Source: Comamonas sp.
GTDB taxonomy: Bacteria; Pseudomonadota; Gammaproteobacteria; Burkholderiales; Burkholderiaceae_C
DNA: 64,000 bases
NCBI GenBank assembly: GCA_028690035.1
Contig: JAQVCA010000001.1
Span: 466,430-530,429, forward strand
Direction of reading: 5' to 3'
Shown here: positions 1 to 8,559 of the stretch, one piece after another
Position numbering within the stretch: the first letter of the stretch is position 1
Layout of the letters: the number at the start of each line of letters is the position of its first letter
Program-made: the position numbers and the translations under genes
The notes under the pieces: model-generated
What the model saw: the letters and a program-made list of their open reading frames with translations, nothing else
Told to the model about the DNA's origin: nothing
Databases searched by the model: none

Positions 1-207
1 GTCCAAATAGAGCTGAACATCGCACGGGCGCTTGAGCGCCTTGAGCGCCTCGATCACCGCCGTCAGCTCCATGCGGTTGTTGGTGGTATCAGCCTGGCCA
101 CCCCACATCTCTTTGCGGTGTGGCCCCGCCTGCAGCAACACCCCCCAGCCACCCGGGCCAGGGTTGCCCTTGCAGGCTCCGTCGGTGTAAATCACAACAT
201 GGTTCAA
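1..207 (-). CDS. rnhA: Ribonuclease HI, N-terminal part (runs off the window)
   Basis: RNase HI cleaves the RNA strand of RNA-DNA hybrids. The first 69 residues are present. [16 protein letters not shown] with D9, the NNRMEL segment with E47, and the final residue D69 correspond to the first three acidic residues of the DEDD active site; the rest lies outside the window. I place the start at a TTG at 207-205 ([10 protein letters not shown]); GTG at 195 is the alternative. The TTG shares bases with the TGA of the upstream methyltransferase (TTGA overlap), which suggests translational coupling. The order rnhA, yafS-like, gloB, mltD matches the E. coli chromosome, where dnaQ adjoins rnhA. Confidence 0.95.
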   Translation of the reverse strand, partial: MNHVVIYTDGACKGNPGPGGWGVLLQAGPHRKEMWGGQADTTNNRMELTAVIEALKALKRPCDVQLYLD

Positions 208-1001
208 GTTTTTTTTCCTAGATGCTTGCGCACTGGCGCGGTCGCCGCCTGCACGGGTGCGGTCTGATAGCGCCAGCTGGGCCCCAGCAGGCGCACGCCC
301 TGCACCCTTTTGACGGCCAGCACGCAGTATGCACCGCCCAAGACCGGCCAGGCACGTTCGCCCAGCGCATCCAGCCAGTGCCAGCGCTGCTGCCAGAGGG
401 GGCCATCCAGCGCGGCGCCGTGGCAACCAAAGTCGGCCGCCAGCACCTCCAGCTGCAGCAATTGCAGCCAGTCGCGCAGCCGCCAATACGACAGCGCCCG
501 CGCCGCATTCAAGCCTGCAGGGCGCTCCAGGGCATGCTGTGCGCCCCAGACGCTCCAGGGGTTGAGGCCAAAGATCAGCACCTTGCCCTCAGGCACCAGC
601 ACACGCGCCACCTCGCGCAAGGCGGCGTGCGGCTGCTGGCAACGCTCCAGTGTGTGGGGCAGCACCAGCAGATCCAGGCTGGCCTCGCCAAACGGCAGCG
701 CCTCCGGATGGCAAACCAGGTGGGCACCTGCCGGCGCTTGTGTGGGCAATGCGCCAGGCACTTGGCAAGCGCCGCTTTCGCAGGTCAAATCGACCTCTTG
801 TGCGGCCAGCCAGCGCCGGGGCATGCGATTACAGCGCAAGGCCTGTAGAGCAGGCCAGCCCACTTGCAGGCTGTGATAACCAAAAATATCGGCCACTGCT
901 TCATCGCAGCGCTGCTGCTGCCATCGCAACAAACACTGCTGCCAGGCCGAGCGCCCCGACGCCTGCCCTGCGCGGCCCTGACCTTGGATAAAACTGCTCA
1001 T
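204..1001 (-). CDS. Class I SAM-dependent methyltransferase, YafS-like
   Basis: A 265-residue protein with a class I methyltransferase core. The middle contains an acidic-hydrophobic segment ([14 protein letters not shown]), then the [20 protein letters not shown] stretch typical of motifs post-II and III. The N-terminal glycine-rich SAM loop is weak. It holds the place of E. coli yafS, between rnhA and gloB; the substrate is unknown to me. Its ATG overlaps the gloB ATG on the other strand (shared bases 1000-1001), and its stop overlaps the rnhA TTG start. It probably forms a two-gene unit with rnhA whose promoter must lie inside gloB. Confidence 0.85.
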   Translation of the reverse strand: MSSFIQGQGRAGQASGRSAWQQCLLRWQQQRCDEAVADIFGYHSLQVGWPALQALRCNRMPRRWLAAQEVDLTCESGACQVPGALPTQAPAGAHLVCHPEALPFGEASLDLLVLPHTLERCQQPHAALREVARVLVPEGKVLIFGLNPWSVWGAQHALERPAGLNAARALSYWRLRDWLQLLQLEVLAADFGCHGAALDGPLWQQRWHWLDALGERAWPVLGGAYCVLAVKRVQGVRLLGPSWRYQTAPVQAATAPVRKHLGKKT

Positions 1002-1779
1002 GAATCTGGTGGTACCCCTGCCCGCGTTTTCTGATAACTACCTCTGGCTGGTACACAACGGCCAGCAGGCCGTGGTGGTGGACCCTGGCGATGCGGCCCC
1101 TGTGCTGGTTGCCTTGGAGCAACTGCAACTGCAGCTGCAGGCCATTGTATTGACCCACCACCACCGCGATCACACCGGTGGCGTGACCCAGCTGCGCCAA
1201 GCCCACAACTGCCCTGTGTACGGCCCAGTGGGCGAAGCGCTGCCCGAGCCGGTCACGCGCGTCGATGCCCACACCACCCTCACGCTGCTGGGCCAGCCCT
1301 GGCAGGTGCTGCAGGTGCCCGGACACACCGCCGGCCACATCGCCTGGTACTGCCCCACTTTGGGCGCACAGCCCGCGCTGTTCTGCGGCGATACGCTGTT
1401 TTCTGGCGGGTGCGGGCGGCTGTTTGAGGGCACAGCCGAGCAAATGCACCACTCGCTCCAACAACTGGCGGCCTTGCCTGCCGACACCCAGGTGTTTTGC
1501 GCCCACGAATACACCGTGAGCAATCTGCGCTTTGCCCTGGCCGTTGAGCCCGATAATGCTGCACTGCAGCAGTACCACATGTGGTGCTTGGCACAGCGCG
1601 ACAGTGGCCAGCCCACCCTGCCCTCCACCATCGACCGGGAGCGGGAAATCAACCCCTTTTTGCGCTGTGAAATACCCGCCGTCGTGCGCGCTGCCCAGCA
1701 GTTCGAACCGTCAACTTCCCCTACCGACCCCGCCCAGGTGCTGGCTGCGCTGCGCGCCTGGAAAAACGTTTTTGCATGA
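1000..1779 (+). CDS. gloB: Hydroxyacylglutathione hydrolase (glyoxalase II)
   Basis: Hydrolyses S-D-lactoylglutathione to D-lactate and glutathione, the second step of cytosolic methylglyoxal detoxification. The 259-residue length fits the family. The metallo-beta-lactamase metal-binding motif THHHRDH is at residues 52-58. Further metal ligands are in VPGHTAGH, the FCGDTLFSGGCGRLFEG segment and FCAHEYT. The C-terminal HAGH domain includes STIDRERE and NPFLR. The stop overlaps the mltD start (ATGA), so gloB and mltD are probably co-transcribed, as in gammaproteobacteria. Confidence 0.96.
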   Translation: MNLVVPLPAFSDNYLWLVHNGQQAVVVDPGDAAPVLVALEQLQLQLQAIVLTHHHRDHTGGVTQLRQAHNCPVYGPVGEALPEPVTRVDAHTTLTLLGQPWQVLQVPGHTAGHIAWYCPTLGAQPALFCGDTLFSGGCGRLFEGTAEQMHHSLQQLAALPADTQVFCAHEYTVSNLRFALAVEPDNAALQQYHMWCLAQRDSGQPTLPSTIDREREINPFLRCEIPAVVRAAQQFEPSTSPTDPAQVLAALRAWKNVFA

Positions 1780-3269
1780 TTGTTCTACGTCTCCTTCTTG
1801 TCTGCAGCTTGCTGTGGCTGGCCGGTTGCGCCACCCAGCAAGATGCCAGCATGGGCCATGCGTCCCACTCCGACAGCCGCTTAAAACCGCTGGGCACCAC
1901 ACAACTGGCTTCGGGTAAGGTGGCATCACTGCAGCCCCCACAAGACCTGTGGGAGCGCATCCGCAGCGGCTTTGCCATGCCCGATCTGGAGGACGAGCAT
2001 GTCACCGACCGCGAGCAGTGGTACAGCAGCCGCCCGGACTACATCCTGCGCATGACCGAGCGCTCCAAAAAGTACCTGTTTCACATCGTCGAAGAGCTGG
2101 AAAAGCGCAACATGCCCACCGAGCTGGCGCTGCTGCCCTACATCGAAAGTGCTTTCAACCCGCAGGCCGTCTCCAGCGCCAAAGCAGCGGGCATGTGGCA
2201 GTTCATGCCGGCGACGGGCACCTACTTCGACCTCAAGCAAAACATGCTGCGCGACGACCGGCGCGATGTGCTGGCCTCCACACGCGCCGCGCTGGACTAT
2301 CTGCAAAAGCTGCACCACATGTTTGGCGACTGGCACCTGGCCTTGGCCGCCTACAACTGGGGCGAAGGCAGCGTCAGCCGCGCCATCAAACGCAACGAAA
2401 AAGCCGGCCTGGGCACGCGCTACACCGACTTGAACCTGCCCGCTGAAACGCGCCAGTACGTGCCCAAGCTGCAGGCCGTGAAAAACATCATTGCCGATCC
2501 AGACAGCTTCGATACCGAGTTGCCCGTGATCGAAAACCACCCCTTCTTCCAAGTGGTGGACATCGACCGTGACATGGATGCCAAAGTCGTGGCCGAGCTG
2601 GCCGACGTCTCGCTCGACGATTTCAAGGCACTCAACCCCTCGCTGAAAAAGCCGGTGATTTTTGCCGCAGCCACGCCGCAAATCCTGCTGCCCTGGGACA
2701 ACGCCAAGGTGTTTGAGCAAAACCTGCGTGAATTCAAAAACGACACCTCCAGCGTGGGCAGGCTGGCCAGCTGGACGGTGTGGACCGTGCCCAAAACCAT
2801 GAGCGTGGCCGACGTGGCCGAGCAAGTGGGCATGCCCGAGGCGCAGCTGCGCGAAGCCAACAACATCCCCCCGCGCATGATGATCAAGGCCGGTTCGGCA
2901 CTGATGGTGACGCGCTCGGACAACCTCAACCAGGACGTGGCACTGCACATTGCCAACAACGCCAGCCTGGATTTCACCCCCGAATACAGCCTATCGCCCC
3001 CCGGAAAAGGCAAGGCCGTGCGCGTGCAACGCGGCGATACCCTGCACAGCCTGGCGCGCAAGTACCAGATCAGCGTGGCGCAGCTGGCCAGCTGGAACCA
3101 ATTGGCCCCCAAAGCGCAGCTGCGCGCTGGCCAGACGCTGCGCCTGCAAATCACCCCGGCAGCCCCGCGTAGCAGATCCAGCGCCACCGGCACGCCCAGC
3201 AAGCGCGCCAAGGTGGCACAAAACACCCCGAAAAAACGCGGCGGCGCCCCCGCCAAACGCAAGCGCTAA
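1776..3269 (+). CDS. mltD: Membrane-bound lytic murein transglycosylase D
   Basis: Cleaves glycan strands of peptidoglycan with formation of 1,6-anhydro-muramic acid. The 497-residue protein starts with a lipoprotein signal (LLWLAGC, lipobox Cys at residue 18), so it should be anchored in a membrane of the envelope. The SLT domain has the catalytic Glu in PYIESAFNP, then AAGMWQFMPATG and ALAAYNWGEG. A degenerate LysM-like repeat lies near residues 335-380 and a good LysM (RVQRGDTLHSLARKYQIS) near 415-458. The C-terminus is a Lys/Arg-rich tail. The ATG overlaps the gloB stop. Confidence 0.95.
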   Translation: MIVLRLLLVCSLLWLAGCATQQDASMGHASHSDSRLKPLGTTQLASGKVASLQPPQDLWERIRSGFAMPDLEDEHVTDREQWYSSRPDYILRMTERSKKYLFHIVEELEKRNMPTELALLPYIESAFNPQAVSSAKAAGMWQFMPATGTYFDLKQNMLRDDRRDVLASTRAALDYLQKLHHMFGDWHLALAAYNWGEGSVSRAIKRNEKAGLGTRYTDLNLPAETRQYVPKLQAVKNIIADPDSFDTELPVIENHPFFQVVDIDRDMDAKVVAELADVSLDDFKALNPSLKKPVIFAAATPQILLPWDNAKVFEQNLREFKNDTSSVGRLASWTVWTVPKTMSVADVAEQVGMPEAQLREANNIPPRMMIKAGSALMVTRSDNLNQDVALHIANNASLDFTPEYSLSPPGKGKAVRVQRGDTLHSLARKYQISVAQLASWNQLAPKAQLRAGQTLRLQITPAAPRSRSSATGTPSKRAKVAQNTPKKRGGAPAKRKR

Positions 3270-3285
3270 ACGGCTCTGGCGCCGT

Positions 3286-3885
3286 TCAGCGCCGCTCTAC
3301 CAGCGCGTGGGCAATGGTGCCCAAGTCCACGTACTCCAGCTCACTGCCCACAGGCACACCGCGTGCCAAGCGGGTGACCTGCAGGCCGCGCGCCCTGAGC
3401 AGCTCGGCCACCAAATGCGCGGTGGCCTCGCCCTCGGTGGTAAAGCTGGTGGCCAAAATCACCTCCTGCACCTGGCCATCGAGCGCGCGCTCGAGCAGCT
3501 GCGCCAGGCCAATATCGGCCGCGCCCACGCCATCCATGGGCGAGATGCGCCCCATCAGCACAAAGTAGCAGCCTTGGTAGGCGCCCGTGCGCTCCATGGC
3601 GGCCAGATCGGCGGGCGTTTCCACCACGCACAGGCGCGCCGTGTCACGACCGCTGTCGCTGCAGATGGGGCAGATCGGCTGGTGCGAAAAAGTGTGGCAG
3701 CGCTGGCAATGCACCACCGTATCCAGCGCGTGCACCAGCGCATGGGCCAGCTGGCGTGCGCCGGCCTGATCGCGCTGCATGAGGTGAAAGGCCATGCGCT
3801 GCGCGGTTTTCACGCCCACACCGGGTAGGTGGCGCAGAGCGGCAATCAGCGGTTGCAGGGGCTGGGCATCAGAAGTTTCAGACAT
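3286..3885 (-). CDS. recR: Recombination mediator protein RecR
   Basis: RecR acts with RecO and RecF to load RecA on SSB-coated gaps. The 199-residue protein has an N-terminal helix-hairpin-helix ([20 protein letters not shown]), a four-cysteine zinc finger (C60, C63, C72, C75) and a Toprim domain from about residue 85 ([20 protein letters not shown]). It lies downstream of dnaX and ybaB on the same strand, the classic dnaX-ybaB-recR order. A hairpin with a T-run and a repeat element separate it from ybaB, so read-through may be limited. Confidence 0.97.
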   Translation of the reverse strand: MSETSDAQPLQPLIAALRHLPGVGVKTAQRMAFHLMQRDQAGARQLAHALVHALDTVVHCQRCHTFSHQPICPICSDSGRDTARLCVVETPADLAAMERTGAYQGCYFVLMGRISPMDGVGAADIGLAQLLERALDGQVQEVILATSFTTEGEATAHLVAELLRARGLQVTRLARGVPVGSELEYVDLGTIAHALVERR

Positions 3886-3932
3886 CGGGTATCAGATATC
3901 GGGTATTGGGCAAAGCCACCAGCGACAACCAG

Positions 3933-3960
3933 AAAAAAGGGAAAGCCTGGACTTTCCCTT
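3933..3960 (-). terminator. Hairpin terminator or attenuator between ybaB and recR
   Basis: Read on the minus strand, AAGGGAAAG pairs with CTTTCCCTT around the loop TCCAGG and is followed by TTTTTTCT. It lies downstream of ybaB and upstream of recR, so it could reduce recR expression from the dnaX-ybaB promoter. Confidence 0.6.
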
Positions 3961-3971
3961 GCGCTTCTATA

Positions 3972-4060
3972 GTGATAGCTGCTTGCGCTTGACTTACAAC
4001 GATTTCAGTATGAAAAACATTTGAAATCCTTTCCAAGCAAGCGCGAGCAGCTCCTTTTTT
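3972..4060. repeat. Dispersed inverted-repeat element, copy 1
   Basis: Left arm AGCTGCTTGCGCTTG (3977-3991) and right arm CAAGCGCGAGCAGCT (4038-4052) are reverse complements with one mismatch in 15. A more AT-rich core of about 46 bases lies between. The right end abuts the ybaB stop codon. The same arms recur at 14761, 21751, 34335 and 41452. It has the size and form of a REP/MITE-like non-coding element. Confidence 0.75.
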
Positions 4061-4391
4061 AGAAAGGAAACTTCATGCCACCAGGCAGGCCGGGCATGCC
4101 TGCAGTGATCTTGCCCATCTTTTCGCTGCTGGTTTCTTCGGCCTTGCGCACGGCAGCGTTGAAGGCGGCGGCCACCAGGTCTTCGAGCATGTCCTTGTCT
4201 TCGGCCAGCAGGCTGGGGTCGATGGTGATGCGCTTGACATCGTGCTTGCAGGTCATGACCACCTTGACCAGACCGGCGCCCGATTCGCCTTCCACTTCAA
4301 TGTTGCCCAGTTCTTCCTGGGCTTTTTTCAGGTTGTCCTGCATGGCCTGGGCCTGCTTCATCAGACCGGCAATTTGTCCTTTGTTGAACAT
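4059..4391 (-). CDS. ybaB: YbaB/EbfC family nucleoid-associated protein
   Basis: A 110-residue DNA-binding nucleoid-associated protein. [20 protein letters not shown] and the C-terminal [10 protein letters not shown] are hallmark ends of the family. The start is the ATG at 4391; the reading frame stays open upstream, but that extension overlaps the end of dnaX and lacks family similarity. It lies downstream of dnaX in the usual dnaX-ybaB-recR cluster. The stop codon touches the repeat element. Confidence 0.96.
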   Translation of the reverse strand: MFNKGQIAGLMKQAQAMQDNLKKAQEELGNIEVEGESGAGLVKVVMTCKHDVKRITIDPSLLAEDKDMLEDLVAAAFNAAVRKAEETSSEKMGKITAGMPGLPGGMKFPF

Positions 4392-4471
4392 GGTGCTATT
4401 TCCTTTTCTGGGCAAAAAATCAAAACACGCGATGGTGCCACGATTGCGCACCTGCCGCGCCAAGCTGGCGC

Positions 4472-6337
4472 TCAGGATGCTGCCGCGGTGGAACCCTCCA
4501 GTGGGCGAATGCTGCCGGGCACGATGCTGGCGCCCCACTGCGTCTGCAAAGACTGCACCTGGGCATCCTGAGCCACGATCTCCTCAGCGCGGCGCTGACG
4601 CGCTTGGGCCAGCTGCTGGTTGCGCAGCTGGGGCGTGTCGTGCACAGCGCCCACCTGCACCTGCAGCCCCGGGCATGCCGCTACTTCTTGCAGCACCGCC
4701 GCCAGGCGCTGCACATGCTGCTCGTGGGCCAGCGAGGCATTGGCCACCTGCAGCAGCCAGCCACTGTCGCTGCGCGCCACCAACTGCGCCTGCAGAGCCA
4801 GTTCGCGTGTGAGTTTGGCAATGCGGCCCTCGGCCAGCAATTGCGTCACGCACTGGAACCAGAAATCGCCCAGCTCGGTGGCAGGGGCCTGCGCTTGGTC
4901 TGGGTCTGCATTGGCTGCCACCTCCGTCGGTGGCCATGCAGCGGTGACAGGGACTGGGACAGAAGCGGGCATCGGAGCGGGGATGGCTGGCGCCTGCGGT
5001 GGTGGTTCGGGTACGGGCTCGGCCAACACCGCAACGGTGCCCTGGTGGGCCTCGGGGGGCAAATCCATCCAAGGCGGAATAGACCCATCCGACTGCTCAG
5101 CGGCCACGGCCTGCTCAGGCACAGCCGCTGGAGCGTCGGGTGGAGGCAGCTGCACCGCTGCCGGTGGCATGGGCGCTGGCGGTGCAGGCTCAGCCATCGG
5201 CGTGGTCAGCGTTTTTTTTTCTACTGGGGCAGATACCGGGGCCACAAATGCCAGCGGGCGCAGCAGCACCATGGTCAAACCGGCGTATTCATCGGGCGCC
5301 CAGCCCAGCTCCTGCTGACCATGCAAGGCAATGCTGTAGCACAGCTGGGTGGTATCGGGCGGCATGTGCGCGGCCAGGGTCTGCAGCTGCTCGGCATCGG
5401 GGTCGGCGGGATCGGCACCCATGCCGGGAGCGGCCTGCAGCACGGCCATGCGCTGCAGCAACAGGCACAGCTCTTGCAACGTGCCGGCCGCCGAAATGCC
5501 ATGCGTGCGCAGCAGCTCCACCGTCTGCACCAGCGCCTGACCGTCGCCCGCAGCCAAGGCAGCAATCAGCTGCAGCACATGGGTGCGATCGACCGCGCCC
5601 AGCATTTGGCGCACAGCCGCTTCTTGCAGCTGGCCGCTGCCAAAAGCAATGGCCTGGTCGGTCAGACTGAGCGCATCGCGCATGGAGCCGCGCGCGCCAC
5701 GCGCCAGCAGGCGCACGGCCTGGGCCTCAAAGGGAATATGTTCGCGCTGCAGCACGCTGCTCAGGTGCTCGAACACCGTCTCAGGCACCATAGGGCGCAG
5801 GTTGAACTGCAGGCAGCGCGACAGCACCGTCACGGGCACTTTTTGCGGATCGGTGGTGGCCAGCACAAATTTCAGGTATTCGGGCGGCTCTTCCAGCGTC
5901 TTCAACATGGCGTTGAAGGCCGTGTTGGTGAGCATGTGTACCTCGTCGATCATGAAGACCTTGAAGCGCCCTTGCACGGGCTTGTACACGGCCTGCTCCA
6001 GCAGGCTTTGCACCTCGTCCACACCCCGGTTGGAGGCCGCGTCCAGCTCGATGTAATCGGGGAAACGCCCGCTATCGATTTCGGTGCACGCCGGGCAGAC
6101 TCCACAAGGCTCTGCAGTGATTCCACCTTGGCCATCCGGGCCGGTGCAGTTGAGCGATTTGGCCAAAATGCGCGACACCGTGGTCTTGCCCACGCCACGC
6201 GTGCCAGTGAACAAATACGCATGGTGCAGACGCTGCTGGGTGAGCGCGTTGGTCAGGGCCTGCACGACGTGCTCCTGCCCCACCATTTCGGAGAAGTTGC
6301 GCGGTCGGTACTTACGGGCGAGCACTAAATAAGACAT
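4472..6337 (-). CDS. dnaX: DNA polymerase III subunits tau and gamma
   Basis: Clamp-loader ATPase of the replicative polymerase. The 621-residue tau form begins [20 protein letters not shown]. Walker A GTRGVGKT is at residues 45-52, the zinc cysteines are C64, C78, C81 and C84, and IDEVHMLT is Walker B. Clamp-loader domains I-III end near residue 370. A Pro/Ala-rich linker and a C-terminal tau domain ([19 protein letters not shown] onward) follow. At codons 373-376 a run of nine A could allow slippage into a frame that stops after seven more codons, giving a gamma of about 382 residues (see findings). Confidence 0.97.
   Translation of the reverse strand: MSYLVLARKYRPRNFSEMVGQEHVVQALTNALTQQRLHHAYLFTGTRGVGKTTVSRILAKSLNCTGPDGQGGITAEPCGVCPACTEIDSGRFPDYIELDAASNRGVDEVQSLLEQAVYKPVQGRFKVFMIDEVHMLTNTAFNAMLKTLEEPPEYLKFVLATTDPQKVPVTVLSRCLQFNLRPMVPETVFEHLSSVLQREHIPFEAQAVRLLARGARGSMRDALSLTDQAIAFGSGQLQEAAVRQMLGAVDRTHVLQLIAALAAGDGQALVQTVELLRTHGISAAGTLQELCLLLQRMAVLQAAPGMGADPADPDAEQLQTLAAHMPPDTTQLCYSIALHGQQELGWAPDEYAGLTMVLLRPLAFVAPVSAPVEKKTLTTPMAEPAPPAPMPPAAVQLPPPDAPAAVPEQAVAAEQSDGSIPPWMDLPPEAHQGTVAVLAEPVPEPPPQAPAIPAPMPASVPVPVTAAWPPTEVAANADPDQAQAPATELGDFWFQCVTQLLAEGRIAKLTRELALQAQLVARSDSGWLLQVANASLAHEQHVQRLAAVLQEVAACPGLQVQVGAVHDTPQLRNQQLAQARQRRAEEIVAQDAQVQSLQTQWGASIVPGSIRPLEGSTAAAS
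5212..5220 (-). other. A9 slippery tract in dnaX, candidate gamma-form frameshift site
   Basis: On the minus strand the codons read GAA AAA AAA ACG, a run of nine A. Adding one A, or a -1 ribosomal shift, gives K-K-N-A-D-H-A-D-G then TGA. Loss of one A gives an Arg codon then TGA. Both alternative frames end just past domain III, where gamma should end. Confidence 0.6.
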
Positions 6338-6376
6338 AACCGTCCATTCTACGGTGTGCGCCTGCGCCTACCCGTC

Positions 6377-6382
6377 TATAAT
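6377..6382 (+). promoter_or_regulatory. Promoter -10 box of ffs
   Basis: A perfect TATAAT eight bases before the predicted 5' end of the SRP RNA. No convincing -35 was found at 16-18 bases spacing, as is common at strong stable-RNA promoters with other elements. Confidence 0.6.
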
Positions 6383-6390
6383 CCGGCGCT

Positions 6391-6483
6391 GACGGGCCTT
6401 CCCGCATGGGGAAGCGGCCAACCGGGTCAGGTGGGGAACCAAGCAGCCCTAACCGTGAAACCAGTGCCGGGGTCAGGCTCGTC
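6391..6483 (+). ncRNA. ffs: Signal recognition particle 4.5S RNA
   Basis: Bacterial small SRP RNA that binds Ffh for co-translational membrane targeting. The terminal stem pairs GACGGGCC (6391-6398) with GGCTCGTC (6476-6483). The apical Ffh-binding motif is present as GGTCAGG, then GGGGAA, then AAGCAGCC (about 6424-6448). A TATAAT box stands immediately upstream and a strong hairpin terminator follows. The gene lies between divergent dnaX and the 3' end of the convergent flavoprotein gene. Confidence 0.92.
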
Positions 6484-6495
6484 ACCCCAACACCC

Positions 6496-6526
6496 AGCCA
6501 CCTGCATCCCCTGCAGGTGGCTTTTT
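6496..6526 (+). terminator. Terminator of ffs
   Basis: AGCCACCTGC and GCAGGTGGCT form a perfect 10-bp stem followed by TTTTT. It runs up to the stop codon of the convergent flavoprotein gene. Confidence 0.85.
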
Positions 6527-7800
6527 CATGCCCGGGGCGCAAGATGCGCTGCGATCCCCTGCGCGGCACGCACCCCGGTGGCAAAGCAGGCGGTGAGCAA
6601 ATAGCCGCCTGTCGGTGCTTCCCAGTCGATCATTTCGCCTGCGCAAAACACGCCAGGCAAGGCGCGCAGCATCAGACCATCGTCCAAAGCCATCCAGCGC
6701 ACACCACCGGCGCTGCTGATGGCTTCGGCCAAGGGGCGTGGCCGGCTCAGTGCCACGGGCAATGCCTGAATGGCGTGTGCCAAAGTCGCGCTGTCTTGCA
6801 TTTGCTCTTTGGTGAGCAGCTCGTACAGGAGCGCCAACTTCACCCCATCCAAACCCAGGCGGCTTTTCAAATGGTTCGAGAGGCTGCGCGCGCCGCGTGG
6901 ATGCTGCACGGCTGCCAGCACTTTGTCTGGGGCCCAGGCGGGCAACAGGTTGAGCATGAACTGGGCCTGACCTTGCAACGCAATCGCATCGCGCAGCACG
7001 GCAGAGGCCGCGTACACCAGGCTGCCCTCGACGCCGCTGGCGGTCACCACAAACTCCCCCTGACGCTGCCACAGGCTGCCATCGGCTTGCGTCCACGTGA
7101 TGGCGACGTTTTTCAGCGGCGCACCGGCAAAGCGCTCTTGAAAATGCGTGCTCCAGCCCGTTCCTGTGCGCCCCTGCACGTCAAAACCACAGTTGGCCGG
7201 CTGCAGCGCGGCGATGTCCACACCACGTGCCTGCAGCAGCGCTTGCCATGCGCCATCCGAACCCAGTTGCGGCCAACTGCCGCCGCCCAGAGCCAACAAG
7301 GTGGCGCGCACCTGCACCGGTTGCAGACCTTGTGGCGTCTGCAGACACAGCCGTCCCTGGTCATCCCAGCCCTGCCAGCGGTGGCGCATCAGCAGCCGCA
7401 CCCCCTGCGCACGCAAGCGTGCCAACCAGGCACGCAGCAAGGGGGCTGCTTTCATATCGGAGGGAAAGACGCGCCCGGAGCTGCCCACAAACGTTGCAAT
7501 CCCCAGGCCTTGCGCCCAGGCGCGCAATTGCTCGGCGCCCCAGGTGCGCAGCATGGGGGTCAGCGTGGTGGCTGCATGGCCATAGCGTTGGGCAAAGTCA
7601 TCAAATACTTCGGAATGCGTCAGGTTCATGCCACCTTTGCCCGCCAGCAAGAATTTGCGTCCAGCCGACGCTTTGCCATCAAACACACACACTTGCAGGC
7701 CTTGGCCCGTCAGTTGCTCAGCGGCCATCAGTCCGGCGGGCCCTGCGCCCACAATGGCCACATCGCAATCGAGCACCGGCAACGTCGGCAAATCGGTCAT
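6526..7800 (-). CDS. NAD(P)/FAD-dependent oxidoreductase, BaiN/HI0933 family
   Basis: A 424-residue flavoprotein of the HI0933/YhiN group. The dinucleotide-binding motif VAIVGAGPAGLMAAEQL is at the N-terminus, and the family features GRKFLLAGKGGMNLTHSE and GGVRWMALDD are present. The C-terminal FCAGEMIDWEAPTGGYLLT followed by FATGVRAAQGI is the FAD-contacting end. The substrate is not defined for this branch. I start at 7800 (MTDLPTL), which follows GAAGAGT on the minus strand; ATG at 7806 is possible. The gene is divergent from trxA. Confidence 0.88.
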   Translation of the reverse strand: MTDLPTLPVLDCDVAIVGAGPAGLMAAEQLTGQGLQVCVFDGKASAGRKFLLAGKGGMNLTHSEVFDDFAQRYGHAATTLTPMLRTWGAEQLRAWAQGLGIATFVGSSGRVFPSDMKAAPLLRAWLARLRAQGVRLLMRHRWQGWDDQGRLCLQTPQGLQPVQVRATLLALGGGSWPQLGSDGAWQALLQARGVDIAALQPANCGFDVQGRTGTGWSTHFQERFAGAPLKNVAITWTQADGSLWQRQGEFVVTASGVEGSLVYAASAVLRDAIALQGQAQFMLNLLPAWAPDKVLAAVQHPRGARSLSNHLKSRLGLDGVKLALLYELLTKEQMQDSATLAHAIQALPVALSRPRPLAEAISSAGGVRWMALDDGLMLRALPGVFCAGEMIDWEAPTGGYLLTACFATGVRAAQGIAAHLAPRA

Positions 7801-7991
7801 ACACATACTCTTCAAAAATGGTGCGCGCCACGAAACATGGCGCATTAAGGGCGCGCAGCATACCGCCCTGCTGTCCGAAGCGGCTTGTGGCTTTATAAAT
7901 GGCATGCCCCATGGTTTCTGTCACAATCGCCGCATCATTTTTTATCCCCCGATATGTTCGGGGCTGTCAGCCAAGCAAAGGATCTCATTTC

Positions 7992-8324
7992 ATGGCAAGC
8001 AACCTCATCAAGCACATCACCGACGCCAGCTTCGAAGCCGACGTGCTGCAACCGGGCAGCACGGTGCTGGTGGACTTCTGGGCCGAATGGTGCGGCCCCT
8101 GCAAGATGATTGCGCCCATCTTGGACGAAGTCGCCGGTGCTTACCAAGGCAAGCTGACCGTGGCCAAGATGAACGTGGACGATAACCGTGCCATGCCCGC
8201 CAAGTTCGGTATCCGTGGCATTCCCACGCTGATGCTGTTCAAAAACGGCGAGCTCGCTGCCACCAAAGTGGGGGCACTGTCCAAGGCCCAGCTGACCGCT
8301 TTTATCGATCAACAACTGGCCTAA
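7992..8324 (+). CDS. trxA: Thioredoxin 1
   Basis: A 110-residue cytoplasmic dithiol reductase for ribonucleotide reductase, methionine sulfoxide reductase and other targets. The active site WCGPC is at residues 33-37, and [12 protein letters not shown] carries the cis-Pro. The start ATG at 7992 gives the usual thioredoxin N-terminus ([10 protein letters not shown]); an upstream in-frame extension to 7899 has no family match. It lies just upstream of rho, the gammaproteobacterial trxA-rho order, but a strong terminator separates them. Confidence 0.97.
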   Translation: MASNLIKHITDASFEADVLQPGSTVLVDFWAEWCGPCKMIAPILDEVAGAYQGKLTVAKMNVDDNRAMPAKFGIRGIPTLMLFKNGELAATKVGALSKAQLTAFIDQQLA

Positions 8325-8345
8325 AACCTTCCCGCACGCTTACCC

Positions 8346-8388
8346 AGTGGCCCACTTGGCAAAGACTGCCAAGTGGGCCACTTTATTT
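8346..8388 (+). terminator. Strong terminator between trxA and rho
   Basis: A perfect 16-bp stem (8346-8361 with 8367-8382), loop AAGAC, then TTATTT. The stem is nearly symmetric, with only a weak A-rich stretch on the other strand. Confidence 0.9.
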
Positions 8389-8559
8389 CCTGTCATAATA
8401 AGCAACTGCCCTGTAGCGCAACAGCCCAGTCCCATACGGGCGCCTGCAGCGGCCAGCCCCTACACCGCGCGGCTGGTGACCTTTCCTCCCCGGATACCTT
8501 GGCAGCACGCCGCACACCCCCCACAAATTCTGTGAACTCCGCCTCAAGGAGTATTTTTC
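8389..8559 (+). promoter_or_regulatory. rho 5' leader
   Basis: About 170 bases between the trxA terminator and the rho ATG. A CATAAT -10-like box is at 8393-8398, so the transcript probably starts near 8405 and has a leader of about 150 bases. The leader is C-rich and G-poor in its second half, the kind of sequence Rho binds, which would fit the known autogenous control of rho. AAGGAG precedes the start. Confidence 0.45.

Noticed and set aside
3883..3910. Direct repeat ATCGGGTAT near the recR start, similar to the phage inverted repeat at 60774
   Set aside because: The copies are short, one lies across the recR start codon, and the resemblance to the phage site covers only about ten bases. 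Probably chance.
4604..6328. 574-codon open frame on the plus strand
   Set aside because: Antisense shadow of dnaX; His/Gln/Arg-rich and without motifs.
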